DNA of 64,000 nucleotides from Paraburkholderia sp. BCC1884. GTDB taxonomy: Bacteria; Pseudomonadota; Gammaproteobacteria; Burkholderiales; Burkholderiaceae. The notes under the pieces were generated by a model, which saw only the letters and a program-made list of their open reading frames with translations, was not told the origin of the DNA and made no database searches. Below, in pieces: positions 39,727 to 48,335 of this stretch (positions are counted from its first letter, which is position 1; the number at the start of each line of letters is the position of its first letter). The DNA is taken from assembly GCF_900996225.1 (NCBI RefSeq), contig NZ_CAAJGL010000101.1:186001-250000 (forward strand), read 5' to 3'. The translations under genes were made by a program, and so were the position numbers.

Positions 39727-41961
39727 ATGGCAATCAACTTCGAAAACCGCTACACAGACGTGTCTGGGCCGGATGAGCTTCATCTGACCGACTATCTGCG
39801 CACGATCGTGCGAGGCTGGCGCACGGTTGCGATGGTGACGCTGATCGCGCTCGCGCTGGGGTGCGCGTACGCGTTTCTTGCGCCGCCGACTTACCGCGCG
39901 GACGTGCTCTTTCACGTCGAGGACAAGACGGCGAATGCCAATGGCAACGGCAAGGATTCCTTGCCGCCGCTCACCGGCATGTTCGATACGAAACCGTCGA
40001 CCGCTGCCGAGATCGAGTTGCTGAAGTCGCGGCTCGTCACGGAAGAAACCGTCAAGACGCTGCACCTCGATATCTCAGCGGCGCCGCGCTATTTTCCCGT
40101 CATCGGCGGGTTGATCGCGGGGCTGGTGAACGGGCAGTGGGGTTTCAGGCTGCCGCAGTTCATCAACCTGTCGGGCTATGCCTGGGGTGACGAGAGCATC
40201 ACGGTGTCGCAGTTCGACACGTCGAAAGAGATGTACGACACGACCTTCACGCTGATTGCGGGCAACGAAGGGTCGTACGTGCTGCGCGATAAGAACGGCA
40301 TCGCCATTCTGTCGGGCAAAGTGGGCGAGACCGTGCAGACGGACACCGCCGACGGCCCGATCGCCTTGCACGTCGACAAGCTGGTCGGCCCTCCCGGCGC
40401 ACGTTTCGAACTCTCGCGCGCCTCGACGCTGAGCACGGTGGACCGGTTGCAGAAGGCCATGGTCGTGCAGGAAACCACGCTGCAATCCGGCGTGATCCGC
40501 GCGAGTCTCGAAGGCGGCGACGCCGGCCTGACCGCGGCGATCGTCAACAGCATGGCGCGCGAGTTCGTGCGTCAGGACGTGGAAAGCCGTTCGACCGAAG
40601 CCGAGCACATGCTGGCCTTCCTCGACCAGCAATTGCCGGGCTTGCGCAAGGAACTCGACGACGCGGAACAGCGCTACAACAAGTTCCGCAACACGCACGG
40701 CACGGTCGATCTCGGCGAAGAAAGCCGCTTGCTGCTGCAACAGATCGTCGACAACAAGACCAAGTTGCTCGATCTGCAACAGCAACGCGCGGAGATGTCA
40801 CAGCGCTTCACGGCGAATCACCCGGCAGTGATGGCGCTCGATGCGCAGATCGCAGCCTTGCAAGGCGCGGCGAGCAACATGAACCGCAGCGTCGCGGTGA
40901 TGCCGGATACGGAGCAGACCGCCTTGCGCCTGCTGCGTGACGTGCACGTCGACACGGAGCTGTACACGAATCTGCTTAATAGCGCGCAGCAACTGCGGGT
41001 GGCGAAAGCCGGCCAGGTGGGTAGCGTGCGCGTGGTGGATTTCGCCGAAGCGCCCGACGAACCCGTGCGTCCGAAACGCGTGATCGCGATTCTGATCGCG
41101 CTCGGCGGCGGTCTCGTGCTCGGCATCATGCTGACCTTCTTCAAGCGTGCGATGTACGGCGGCGTGGAGCGTCCGGACGAACTGGAAAGCATGCTCGGCG
41201 TACCGGTGTTCGCCGTGGTGCCGCGCAGCCAGAATCAGCTCAAGCTGCAGGAAAACGTCATGCTGCGCCGCCGTGGTCTGCATGTGCTCGCACAGCAGGC
41301 GCCGGAAGACATCGCGGTGGAGGGCGTGCGCAATCTGCGCACCTCGCTGCAGCTCTCGCTCGATCACGCCGAGAACAACGTGGTGATGATCACCGGCTCG
41401 CGGCCCGATTCCGGCAAGTCGTTTCTGTCGGTGAATCTGGCGGCGCTGGTGGCCTCGGCCAACAAGCGCGTGCTGATCATCGACGGCGACATGCGGCGCG
41501 GCGACGTGCACTCGCACTTCGGTATCGGCCATCAGCCTGGTCTGTCCGACGTGCTGAGCGGCGGCGATCTGAGCGCGATGATCCAGCGCGACGTGCTGCC
41601 GGGTCTCGACGTGCTCGCCAAGGGCACGCTGCCTTCGCACCCGGCTGAATTGCTGATGAGCAAGCGCTTCGAAACGATGCTCGAAGAGTTGAAGTCGCAC
41701 TACGACCTCGTGATCGTCGACACGCCGCCGGTGCTGGCGGTGACCGACTCGACGGTGATCGGCAAGCATGCCGGCACGACCCTGCTGGTGGTGCGCCACG
41801 GCCGCCATCCGCTTAACGAAGTCATGGAAACGGCCAAGCGGCTGCGCAATGGCGGTGTCGGACTGCGCGGCGTGCTGCTCACCGATGTGCCGCAGGAAGG
41901 CGCGTTTCTCGGCTCGGGTTATCAAGGCGGCTATTACGGTTACGACAGTATCGCCGGTTGA
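39727..41961 (+). CDS. wzc: Polysaccharide co-polymerase / tyrosine autokinase Wzc
   Basis: 744 residues from the ATG at 39727; a GTG three codons earlier is also possible. Wzz-like chain-length domain between two inner-membrane helices (about 35-55 and near 455-475, RVIAILIALGGGLVLGIM), a long periplasmic coiled-coil region (about 270-430), then a cytoplasmic BY-kinase. Walker A is TGSRPDSGKSFLSVNLA (about 556-572), Walker A' VLIIDGDMRRGDVH (about 580-595) and Walker B DLVIVDTPPV (about 660). The C-terminal tail GYQGGYYGYDSIAG carries four tyrosines for autophosphorylation. It works with Wza and Wzy in export and length control. The usual partner phosphatase Wzb is not encoded in the window. 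Confidence 0.94.
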   Translation: MAINFENRYTDVSGPDELHLTDYLRTIVRGWRTVAMVTLIALALGCAYAFLAPPTYRADVLFHVEDKTANANGNGKDSLPPLTGMFDTKPSTAAEIELLKSRLVTEETVKTLHLDISAAPRYFPVIGGLIAGLVNGQWGFRLPQFINLSGYAWGDESITVSQFDTSKEMYDTTFTLIAGNEGSYVLRDKNGIAILSGKVGETVQTDTADGPIALHVDKLVGPPGARFELSRASTLSTVDRLQKAMVVQETTLQSGVIRASLEGGDAGLTAAIVNSMAREFVRQDVESRSTEAEHMLAFLDQQLPGLRKELDDAEQRYNKFRNTHGTVDLGEESRLLLQQIVDNKTKLLDLQQQRAEMSQRFTANHPAVMALDAQIAALQGAASNMNRSVAVMPDTEQTALRLLRDVHVDTELYTNLLNSAQQLRVAKAGQVGSVRVVDFAEAPDEPVRPKRVIAILIALGGGLVLGIMLTFFKRAMYGGVERPDELESMLGVPVFAVVPRSQNQLKLQENVMLRRRGLHVLAQQAPEDIAVEGVRNLRTSLQLSLDHAENNVVMITGSRPDSGKSFLSVNLAALVASANKRVLIIDGDMRRGDVHSHFGIGHQPGLSDVLSGGDLSAMIQRDVLPGLDVLAKGTLPSHPAELLMSKRFETMLEELKSHYDLVIVDTPPVLAVTDSTVIGKHAGTTLLVVRHGRHPLNEVMETAKRLRNGGVGLRGVLLTDVPQEGAFLGSGYQGGYYGYDSIAG

Positions 41962-42038
41962 GGGGGCGCCGCCCTCGCGGCGGTGCGCTCAACCATGCTT
42001 TGGCAAAGGAATCGCAGGTTCTTTTAGGAGAGAGCTCC

Positions 42039-43157
42039 ATGAAACGCAAGGTCGCGCTGATCACCGGCATCACTGGACAGGACGGGTCGTATCTGGCGGA
42101 GCTGTTGCTCGCCAAGGATTACGACGTACACGGCATCAAACGCAGGTCTTCCCTGTTCAACACAGACCGGATCGATCATCTTTATCGCGATCCCCACGAT
42201 CCGGATCAGCGGCTCTTTTTGCATCACGCCGACCTGACCGACTCGACCAGCCTTCTGCGCGTGATCCAACGCGTCGAGCCGGACGAGATTTATAACCTTG
42301 CGGCGCAGAGCCACGTCGCGGTGTCGTTCGAGGAGCCGGAATATACGGCCAATGCCGACGGTCTCGGCGCGTTGCGCATTCTCGAGGCGATCCGCATTCT
42401 CGGGTTGCAGGACAAGACACGCTTTTATCAGGCGTCGACTTCGGAACTGTACGGCCTCGTGCAACAGGTGCCGCAGTCGGAAACCACGCCGTTCTATCCG
42501 CGCAGCCCGTATGCGGTCGCCAAGCTGTTTGCGTACTGGACCACGGTGAATTATCGCGAGGCATATGGCCTCTACGCCTGCAACGGGATTCTGTTCAATC
42601 ACGAATCGCCGGTGCGTGGCGAGACTTTCGTGACGCGCAAGATCACGCGCGCCGTAGCGCGTATCGCGGTCGGCATGCAGAAGACGCTGTATCTCGGCAA
42701 TCTCTCGGCACTGCGCGACTGGGGTCACGCGCGCGATTACGTGGAGATGCAATGGCGCATGTTGCAACAGCAGCAGCCTGAGGATTACGTCATCGCCACC
42801 GGCGTGCAGTACAGCGTGCGTCAGTTCGTGCAGCATGCCGCTGCCGAACTCGGCGTGACCGTGCGCTTCGAAGGCACGGGCGTGGATGAAGTCGGCATCG
42901 TCGAAAAGGTGGAAGGACGCGAGGTCAAGATGTCGCCCGGCGACGTGATCGTGCGGGTCGATCCGCGCTATTTCCGCCCTGCCGAGGTCGAAACGCTGCT
43001 GGGCGATCCGTCGAAGGCGCACGCGAAGCTCGGCTGGCAGCCCACTACCTCGTTCGAGTCGCTCGTCAAGGAAATGGTGCGCTCGGATTATCAGATCGCC
43101 CGGCGTGATGCACTGGTTACGCTGGCCGGCTTCACGGCGCTGGAACATCACGAGTAA
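42039..43157 (+). CDS. gmd: GDP-mannose 4,6-dehydratase
   Basis: 372 residues from the ATG at 42039 (AGGAG upstream). Extended SDR enzyme: NADP loop GITGQDGSYLAELLLAKD with Arg/Lys-rich HGIKRRSSLFN, the catalytic STSELYG, and YAVAK with Tyr158 and Lys162, positions equal within one residue to those of E. coli Gmd. It turns GDP-D-mannose into GDP-4-keto-6-deoxymannose, using the product of ManC and feeding Fcl, whose gene starts 6 bp after its stop. SLFNTDRIDHLYRDPHD and LSALRDWGHARDYVEMQW are typical Gmd segments. Confidence 0.96.
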   Translation: MKRKVALITGITGQDGSYLAELLLAKDYDVHGIKRRSSLFNTDRIDHLYRDPHDPDQRLFLHHADLTDSTSLLRVIQRVEPDEIYNLAAQSHVAVSFEEPEYTANADGLGALRILEAIRILGLQDKTRFYQASTSELYGLVQQVPQSETTPFYPRSPYAVAKLFAYWTTVNYREAYGLYACNGILFNHESPVRGETFVTRKITRAVARIAVGMQKTLYLGNLSALRDWGHARDYVEMQWRMLQQQQPEDYVIATGVQYSVRQFVQHAAAELGVTVRFEGTGVDEVGIVEKVEGREVKMSPGDVIVRVDPRYFRPAEVETLLGDPSKAHAKLGWQPTTSFESLVKEMVRSDYQIARRDALVTLAGFTALEHHE

Positions 43158-43163
43158 ACCGCG

Positions 43164-44123
43164 ATGAACAAACAAGCACGCATCTTCGTCGCGGGCCACC
43201 GTGGCATGGTTGGCTCCGCGCTCGTCAGGCGCCTCGTGGCGGAGGGTTATCCCAACGTGATCACCCGCACGAGGGCGGAGCTCGATCTGATGGATCAGGC
43301 CGCGGTGAACCGCTTTTTCGAAAGCGAACGGATCGACGTGGTGCTGCTGGCGGCCGCACGCGTGGGCGGCATTTTCGCCAACGCGTCGCGTCCGGGCGAG
43401 TTCATCTACGAAAACCTCGTGATCGAAACCAACGTGATTCACGCGGCGTATCGGGCGCGGGTCGAGCGGCTGGTGTTCTTCGGGTCCTCGTGTATTTATC
43501 CGAAGCAATGTCCGCAGCCGATCCGCGAGGAGTACCTGCTGACCTCGCCACTCGAGCCGACCAACGATGCCTATGCGATCGCCAAGATCGCGGGTCTGAA
43601 GTTGTGCGAGGCCTACAACCGCGAATACAGCACGCAATATGTTTCGCTGATGCCGACCAATCTGTACGGTCCCAACGACAACTACGATCTGACCAGCAGC
43701 CACGTGCTGCCCGCACTGTTGCGCAAGGCGCACGAAGCGCGCATGAACGGCACGCCGTCGCTGACGGTGTGGGGCTCGGGCACGCCGCGCCGTGAATTCC
43801 TGCACGTCGACGATCTCGCCGCGGCCACGCTGTTCGTGCTCGAAAACGACGTGACGGATGGGCTTTTCAACGTCGGCGTGGGCGAGGATCTGTCGATTCG
43901 CGAACTCGCCGAAAGCATTTGCAGAACCACCGGTTTCGAAGGCGATCTGGTATTCGACGCCTCGAAACCCGACGGCACGCCGCGCAAGCTGCTCGATGTG
44001 TCGCGTCTCGCGCAAATGGGCTGGCGCGCGTCGATCGGCCTCGAGGACGGACTGGCCTCGACGTATCAGAACTTTCTGGAAGCACACGCGGGCTCGACAC
44101 CCGCCGCCGCATTGCAGGTGTAA
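43164..44123 (+). CDS. fcl: GDP-L-fucose synthase
   Basis: 319 residues, bifunctional 3,5-epimerase/4-reductase forming GDP-L-fucose. GHRGMVGSALVRRLVAEG binds NADPH; SSCIYPKQCPQPIREEYLL holds Cys110, the epimerase acid/base; YAIAK gives Tyr137 and Lys141; SLMPTNLYGPNDNYDL and RREFLHVDDLAAAT are conserved. These point to Fcl rather than to a GDP-rhamnose reductase. Coupled with gmd (6 bp apart). It defines L-fucose as a predicted sugar of the polysaccharide, as in colanic acid. Confidence 0.95.
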   Translation: MNKQARIFVAGHRGMVGSALVRRLVAEGYPNVITRTRAELDLMDQAAVNRFFESERIDVVLLAAARVGGIFANASRPGEFIYENLVIETNVIHAAYRARVERLVFFGSSCIYPKQCPQPIREEYLLTSPLEPTNDAYAIAKIAGLKLCEAYNREYSTQYVSLMPTNLYGPNDNYDLTSSHVLPALLRKAHEARMNGTPSLTVWGSGTPRREFLHVDDLAAATLFVLENDVTDGLFNVGVGEDLSIRELAESICRTTGFEGDLVFDASKPDGTPRKLLDVSRLAQMGWRASIGLEDGLASTYQNFLEAHAGSTPAAALQV

Positions 44124-44248
44124 ATGCGCGGGCAGGTTGCAGTCAGGCAGCAAGGGTTCGGTGTTGGACTGAAAGACGCCAGGGATGCGGTGCTGGCGCG
44201 GTAAGCGCGGCACACGCAGGGACGATTCTTTGAGGGAGCAGTATAAAA

Positions 44249-45391
44249 ATGACCGCGTCAGTCACTATCTTCCACAACGTCGTATGGTCGCGCCACAAAG
44301 GTGTTGTGTTTTCCGCGTTGCATAACATTTCATCGTCGGGCGCGATACGCTACTCGATGGTGCAGATCGCCGACACCGAACACGACCGCATCGGCTTTTC
44401 TGACGTCGACTATTCGTACCATCGGTATCCGATGCAGAAGCTGTTCGACGGCTGCTATGAAGACGTGCCCACGATGAAGCTGATCGCGCGGCTCACCTGG
44501 GAAGTGCTGCGAACCAAATCGGATCTGATCGTGCTGCCGGGTTACCACCGTCCGGAGTATTGGGCGATGCTGGCGGCGTGCATCGTGACCGGCAAACGGC
44601 GCGCGGTGTTTTGCGATTCGACGGCGCGCGACCGGCCCAAGAAACTGCTCACCTCGATCCCGAAACGTGTGTTCTTTTCGCTGTGCGACGGCTACTTCGG
44701 CTTCGGCGAGCGCAGCCGCGAGTATCTGCTGTCGCTCGGCGCGAAGCGCGACAAGATTTTCGTGCCGTGTCAGGCCGCTGCCATGCCGGGCTCGTTCTCG
44801 CCCGAGCGTGCCCTGCTCGAGCGGACCGCCGCGCGTGCGGGCAATCCGCCGGTGTTCCTGTATGTCGGGCGACTCTCGGAGGAAAAGGGCATTGGCACGC
44901 TGATCGAAGCATTCGCCGGTTTGCGTCGGCGCATTCCGGCCGCGCAACTGCGCATCGTCGGCACAGGGCCGATGGCCGACGCGCTGCTTGCGAAGGTGGC
45001 CGATCTCGGTGTGGGCGACGCGGTGACGTTCGCCGGCAGTCTGCAGGACGAGCCGCTCACGCGCGAGTATTACCGCGCGACCTGCATGGTGTTGCCGAGC
45101 TATAGCGAACCGTGGGGGCTCGTCGTCAACGAGGCGCTCGCGCACGGCTGCCCCGCGGTGGTCAGCGAAAGTTGCGGCTGTGTGCCCGAACTTGTAATCG
45201 ACGGCGTCAGCGGCTATGCGTTTACGGCGGGCGATGTGGCCGGCTTGCAGCGCACCATGCTCAAGGCCATGGAGGCATTCGCCGACGCCGCCGGCACGGC
45301 GCGTCGCTGCATGGATGTGATTCGCCGCTTCGATCCGCCGTCCGCCGCCGCGAATATTGCCCGCGGCTGCGCACTGATGCTAAGCGACTGA
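44249..45391 (+). CDS. GT4-type glycosyltransferase
   Basis: 380 residues behind GGGAG. GT-B fold family 4: the C-terminal half is typical (FLYVGRLSEEKGIGTLIEAF, LRIVGTGPMADALLAK, VLPSYSEPWGLVVNEALAHG with the acidic EX7E pair, SESCGCVPELVIDG). The N-terminal acceptor half is less conserved (FHNVVWSRHKGVVFSALHN). It adds a sugar to the lipid-linked intermediate on the cytoplasmic side. It lies 125 bp after fcl and 63 bp before the wcaI-like gene in the same operon. Sugar and linkage are unknown; fucose transfer is possible given its place. Confidence 0.9.
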   Translation: MTASVTIFHNVVWSRHKGVVFSALHNISSSGAIRYSMVQIADTEHDRIGFSDVDYSYHRYPMQKLFDGCYEDVPTMKLIARLTWEVLRTKSDLIVLPGYHRPEYWAMLAACIVTGKRRAVFCDSTARDRPKKLLTSIPKRVFFSLCDGYFGFGERSREYLLSLGAKRDKIFVPCQAAAMPGSFSPERALLERTAARAGNPPVFLYVGRLSEEKGIGTLIEAFAGLRRRIPAAQLRIVGTGPMADALLAKVADLGVGDAVTFAGSLQDEPLTREYYRATCMVLPSYSEPWGLVVNEALAHGCPAVVSESCGCVPELVIDGVSGYAFTAGDVAGLQRTMLKAMEAFADAAGTARRCMDVIRRFDPPSAAANIARGCALMLSD

Positions 45392-45454
45392 ACGAAGCCG
45401 GCGCGACCGAGGTGGATCGCGCATGCAAAGCCCTAACATGTTCTGGCAGCCACG

Positions 45455-46789
45455 ATGAAGATCCTGATCTACGGCCTCAACTACGCGCCGGAACTGACGG
45501 GGACAGGCAAGTACACCGCGGAGATGGCCGTCCTGCTGGCAAGCCGCGGGCACGAGGTCCGTGTGGTCTGCGCGCCGCCTTATTACCCGGAGTGGCGTGT
45601 GGCAGCAGGCCATAGCGCGTGGCGCTACCAGCGCGAAACACGCGACGGCGTGAAGCTGTACCGCGCACCGCTGTGGGTGCCGTCGCGTCCGAACGGGATC
45701 AAACGCATGCTGCATCTGTCGAGCTTCGCGGCGAGTTCGTTGCCCGTGCTCGCGTGGCAATTCTTCTGGCGCCCCGAGGTCGTGATGCTGATTGCGCCCA
45801 CCTTGATGTGCGCGCCGGCCACGCTTGGGCTCGCGCGTCTCGCGCGCGCGAGTGCGTGGCTGCACATTCAGGATTACGAGGTCGACGCGGCCTTCGATCT
45901 GGGCCTGCTGAAAAGCTCGCGCGCCGCGCGCGTGGCGCGTTGGTTCGAAAGCACATTGCTGCGGCGCTTCGATACGGTGTCGTCGATCACGCGACAAATG
46001 AGTGCGCGGGCGACGAGCAAAGGCGTGGCGTCCTCGAAGGTCGTGTGTCTGCCGAACTGGGTCGACGTGTCGACGATCTTTCCATTGCCGCGCGCGAGCG
46101 AATATCGCCAACTGTTGGGCATTCCCGCCACGCAGAAGGTGGTGCTGTACTCAGGCAACATGGGTGCGAAACAGGGCATCGAAACGCTCGCCGAAGCGGC
46201 GGCGCGACTCGCCACGCGCTCGGATATCACCTTCGTGTTTTGCGGCAGCGGCGCCGCCCGAGAAAATTTGCTGGAGCGCTGCGCGGGACTGATGAACTGT
46301 ATTTTCATGCCGCTGCAGCCTACCGAGCGCCTGAACGAACTGCTCAATCTCGCCGACATCCACGTGCTGCCTCAACGCGCCGACGCAGCCGATCTGGTGA
46401 TGCCGTCCAAACTCACCGGCATGCTGGCGAGCGGGCGCGCGATCGTGGCGATGGCGCGCCGCGGCACCGCGCTACATGAAGCGGTGGCGCCGCGCGGGGT
46501 CGTCGTGCAGCCGGATAACGTCAAGGCGTTGGTTGCGGCGATTACGGTGCTGGCCAGCGACGCCGAACGGCGGCTCGCGCTCGGCAAGGCGGCGCGCAAT
46601 TACGCGGAGCGGGCGTTGTCACCGGCTTCGACGATTCAGACTTTCGAGGATCGGCTCGCCAGCGAATTTCGTCAGGCGAAAGAGGGGCTTGCGAAGAAAC
46701 CGGGGCAGTTCTACGAGCCGAGGCCTCCCACGGCCCACGCACGGCGGCGTCGAAAACCGGCAACCGCAGAGGAGGGCGCGCCGGATTGA
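45455..46789 (+). CDS. wcaI: WcaI-family glycosyltransferase
   Basis: 444 residues. It is a clear relative of the colanic acid transferase WcaI: MKILIYGLNYAPELTGTGKY, VVCAPPYYPEWRV, HIQDYEVDAAFDLGLL, VVCLPNWVDVSTIFPLP, VLYSGNMGAKQGIETLAEA, MPSKLTGMLASGRAIVAMA. WcaI proteins belong to GT4 and are thought to transfer fucose, in keeping with gmd-fcl two genes upstream. The C-terminal 30 residues are Arg/Pro-rich and longer than in E. coli. The stop codon lies inside a perfect GC-rich palindrome (46776-46799). Confidence 0.9.
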   Translation: MKILIYGLNYAPELTGTGKYTAEMAVLLASRGHEVRVVCAPPYYPEWRVAAGHSAWRYQRETRDGVKLYRAPLWVPSRPNGIKRMLHLSSFAASSLPVLAWQFFWRPEVVMLIAPTLMCAPATLGLARLARASAWLHIQDYEVDAAFDLGLLKSSRAARVARWFESTLLRRFDTVSSITRQMSARATSKGVASSKVVCLPNWVDVSTIFPLPRASEYRQLLGIPATQKVVLYSGNMGAKQGIETLAEAAARLATRSDITFVFCGSGAARENLLERCAGLMNCIFMPLQPTERLNELLNLADIHVLPQRADAADLVMPSKLTGMLASGRAIVAMARRGTALHEAVAPRGVVVQPDNVKALVAAITVLASDAERRLALGKAARNYAERALSPASTIQTFEDRLASEFRQAKEGLAKKPGQFYEPRPPTAHARRRRKPATAEEGAPD

Positions 46790-46799
46790 TCCGGCGCGC
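46776..46799. terminator. GC-rich palindrome over the end of wcaI
   Basis: GCGCGCCGGAT - TG - ATCCGGCGCGC, an 11-bp perfect inverted repeat containing the wcaI stop codon (46787-46789). There is no T tract. It separates wcaI from a convergent gene and could act as a Rho-aided stop or mRNA 3' guard for both strands. Confidence 0.4.
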
Positions 46800-46820
46800 G
46801 GCGAACTCATGAACGCGATA

Positions 46821-47303
46821 TCACCACGGGGAACGGTAGACCGCTTGCTTGCCGGAGGTGTACGGGTCGGCGTAGGTGGTTTTCGCTGCGCCGCCGGCCA
46901 TGCCGTCCGGCGTGGTCGGCTGTCCGCCCTGGCCCGCGACGCGCACCGGCCCGTTGCCGGCCGCCGCCTTGCGTTTGCCGGCCGCCGGTTGTGCGCCACC
47001 GAGCACGGTCATGCGCTGCTCGCTCATGAGGGCGTTGCGCTGGGCGTCGTCGGTATTGCCCAGTGGCGTGTCGTCGCCGTATGCGTCCGGCGCGCCGAGC
47101 AGGGACTGTTCGCCGTTGCGCTGCGTGGCACGCCGGTTCGCGGGCGCCTGGGCATCGGTGCCGTAACCGGTGGCTGCCACGGTGGTGGGCGCGTTGCCTT
47201 GTGCGGGCGCAGCGGGTGCCGCGTTCTGTGCGAACGCCGGCGTAGCGCAGGCGGCGATCGCGAGAGACAGCCAGCGTGCAGTGTGACGAAGCGAGATATT
47301 CAT
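46821..47303 (-). CDS. Small exported protein of unknown function inside the EPS locus
   Basis: 160 residues with a clear Sec signal peptide (1-25, MNISLRHTARWLSLAIAACA then TPAFA). The mature part is Ala/Gly/Gln-rich and probably disordered (VAATGYGTDAQAPANRRATQ, then SLLGAPDAYGDDTPLG and a short YADPYTSGKQAVYRSPW ending). No domain recognised. It is the only minus-strand gene between wcaI and the acetyltransferase and is divergent from the latter, so it interrupts the operon. Periplasmic location seems sure; a role in polysaccharide handling is only suggested by position. Confidence 0.75.
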   Translation of the reverse strand: MNISLRHTARWLSLAIAACATPAFAQNAAPAAPAQGNAPTTVAATGYGTDAQAPANRRATQRNGEQSLLGAPDAYGDDTPLGNTDDAQRNALMSEQRMTVLGGAQPAAGKRKAAAGNGPVRVAGQGGQPTTPDGMAGGAAKTTYADPYTSGKQAVYRSPW

Positions 47304-47488
47304 CGTATTCCCCAGGAAGATGCAGTCGCGATGCAGCTATCGTGCGCCAACCAATCCGCGCGTAGCCGCCAAAACGCTTGCCCGCACGGCCACCTGGCCA
47401 AGCTCTGCAGCGGTCCGCAACATAATGTAAGAAAGTTGTTTCGCATACCTGTGCATGTTTACCACGCATTGTGGTTTGGAGAAAGCTG

Positions 47489-48103
47489 ATGGGCAACGTT
47501 GCCGACGATCCGCACATCGGGTCCATGCCGCCAGGCGACGCCATTCACGAGGACGGCCGCGTGATCGATCTGAGCCTGGCGGGAAAGGGCAACTATCGCG
47601 CGAAGCGCGGCGCCCTGATCGAACTGATCTGGTTCGTGCTCGAAGCGTGCGTGATCAACAACAAACTGCTGCCGCTCTCATTCGTGCGTGTCGCGCTTCT
47701 GCGCCTGTTCGGCGCGAAGATCGGCGACGGCTGCCGTTTCGTGCATCCGCTGCGTGTAAAGGCGCCGTGGAATCTGGAAGTGGGCGACAAGTGCTGGTTC
47801 GGGGTCGATGTCTGGATCTACAACCAGGCGCCGATCCGCATCGGCTCGAATGTCTGCATCTCGCAAGGCACGTTTCTCACCGCCGGCTCTCACGACATGA
47901 GCACCACGATGGATTTGCGCGTAGCGCCGATCGTCATCGAGGACGGCGTGTGGATCACTTCGAAGTGCATCGTGCAAATGGGCGTGACGATCGGTCGTTC
48001 CGCCGTCGTGACGCCGTTGTCGGTCGTCCACCGCTCGCTCGAAGCGGAAGGCGTGTATGGAGGAAACCCTTGTCGTTTTATACGGAAACGCTTCGTTCCG
48101 TGA
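47489..48103 (+). CDS. wcaF: WcaF-like sugar O-acetyltransferase
   Basis: 204 residues from the ATG at 47489 (GGAG seven bases before; a GTG at 47471 is less well placed). Left-handed beta-helix acetyltransferase of the WcaF/LacA group: FVRVALLRLFGAKIGDGCRF, WNLEVGDKCWFGVDVWIYN, ISQGTFLTAGSHDMS with the catalytic His of GSHD, and IVIEDGVWITSKCIVQMGVT. Hexapeptide repeats cover about 80-185. It should acetylate a sugar of the repeat unit in the cytoplasm with acetyl-CoA. E. coli WcaF, which decorates fucose in colanic acid, is the closest known type. Confidence 0.9.
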   Translation: MGNVADDPHIGSMPPGDAIHEDGRVIDLSLAGKGNYRAKRGALIELIWFVLEACVINNKLLPLSFVRVALLRLFGAKIGDGCRFVHPLRVKAPWNLEVGDKCWFGVDVWIYNQAPIRIGSNVCISQGTFLTAGSHDMSTTMDLRVAPIVIEDGVWITSKCIVQMGVTIGRSAVVTPLSVVHRSLEAEGVYGGNPCRFIRKRFVP

Positions 48104-48335
48104 CCTGAACCACAGACATAGAACCACAGCATTCATACGCTGAGGAGGCCAAGGTCGTGTTTGCCGGAGGGCGGGGGTCGTTGCCCGGGACTGGTCGATG
48201 CCGTCTGATCGACGCCCGCGGCGACACCGCCGTCGTCTCCGGTGCTCGACGTGTGCGCAGTCGCGTTGCCGGCCCGGCCGGCAAGCGACGGTGGTCGCGC
48301 ACCCAGAACTGCATGAAGAAGATGGGGAGTAGGGG

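Noticed and set aside
42024..44213. Long minus-strand frame across gmd and fcl
   Set aside because: Both plus-strand genes carry complete catalytic motifs; the antisense frame has Arg/His-rich random composition.
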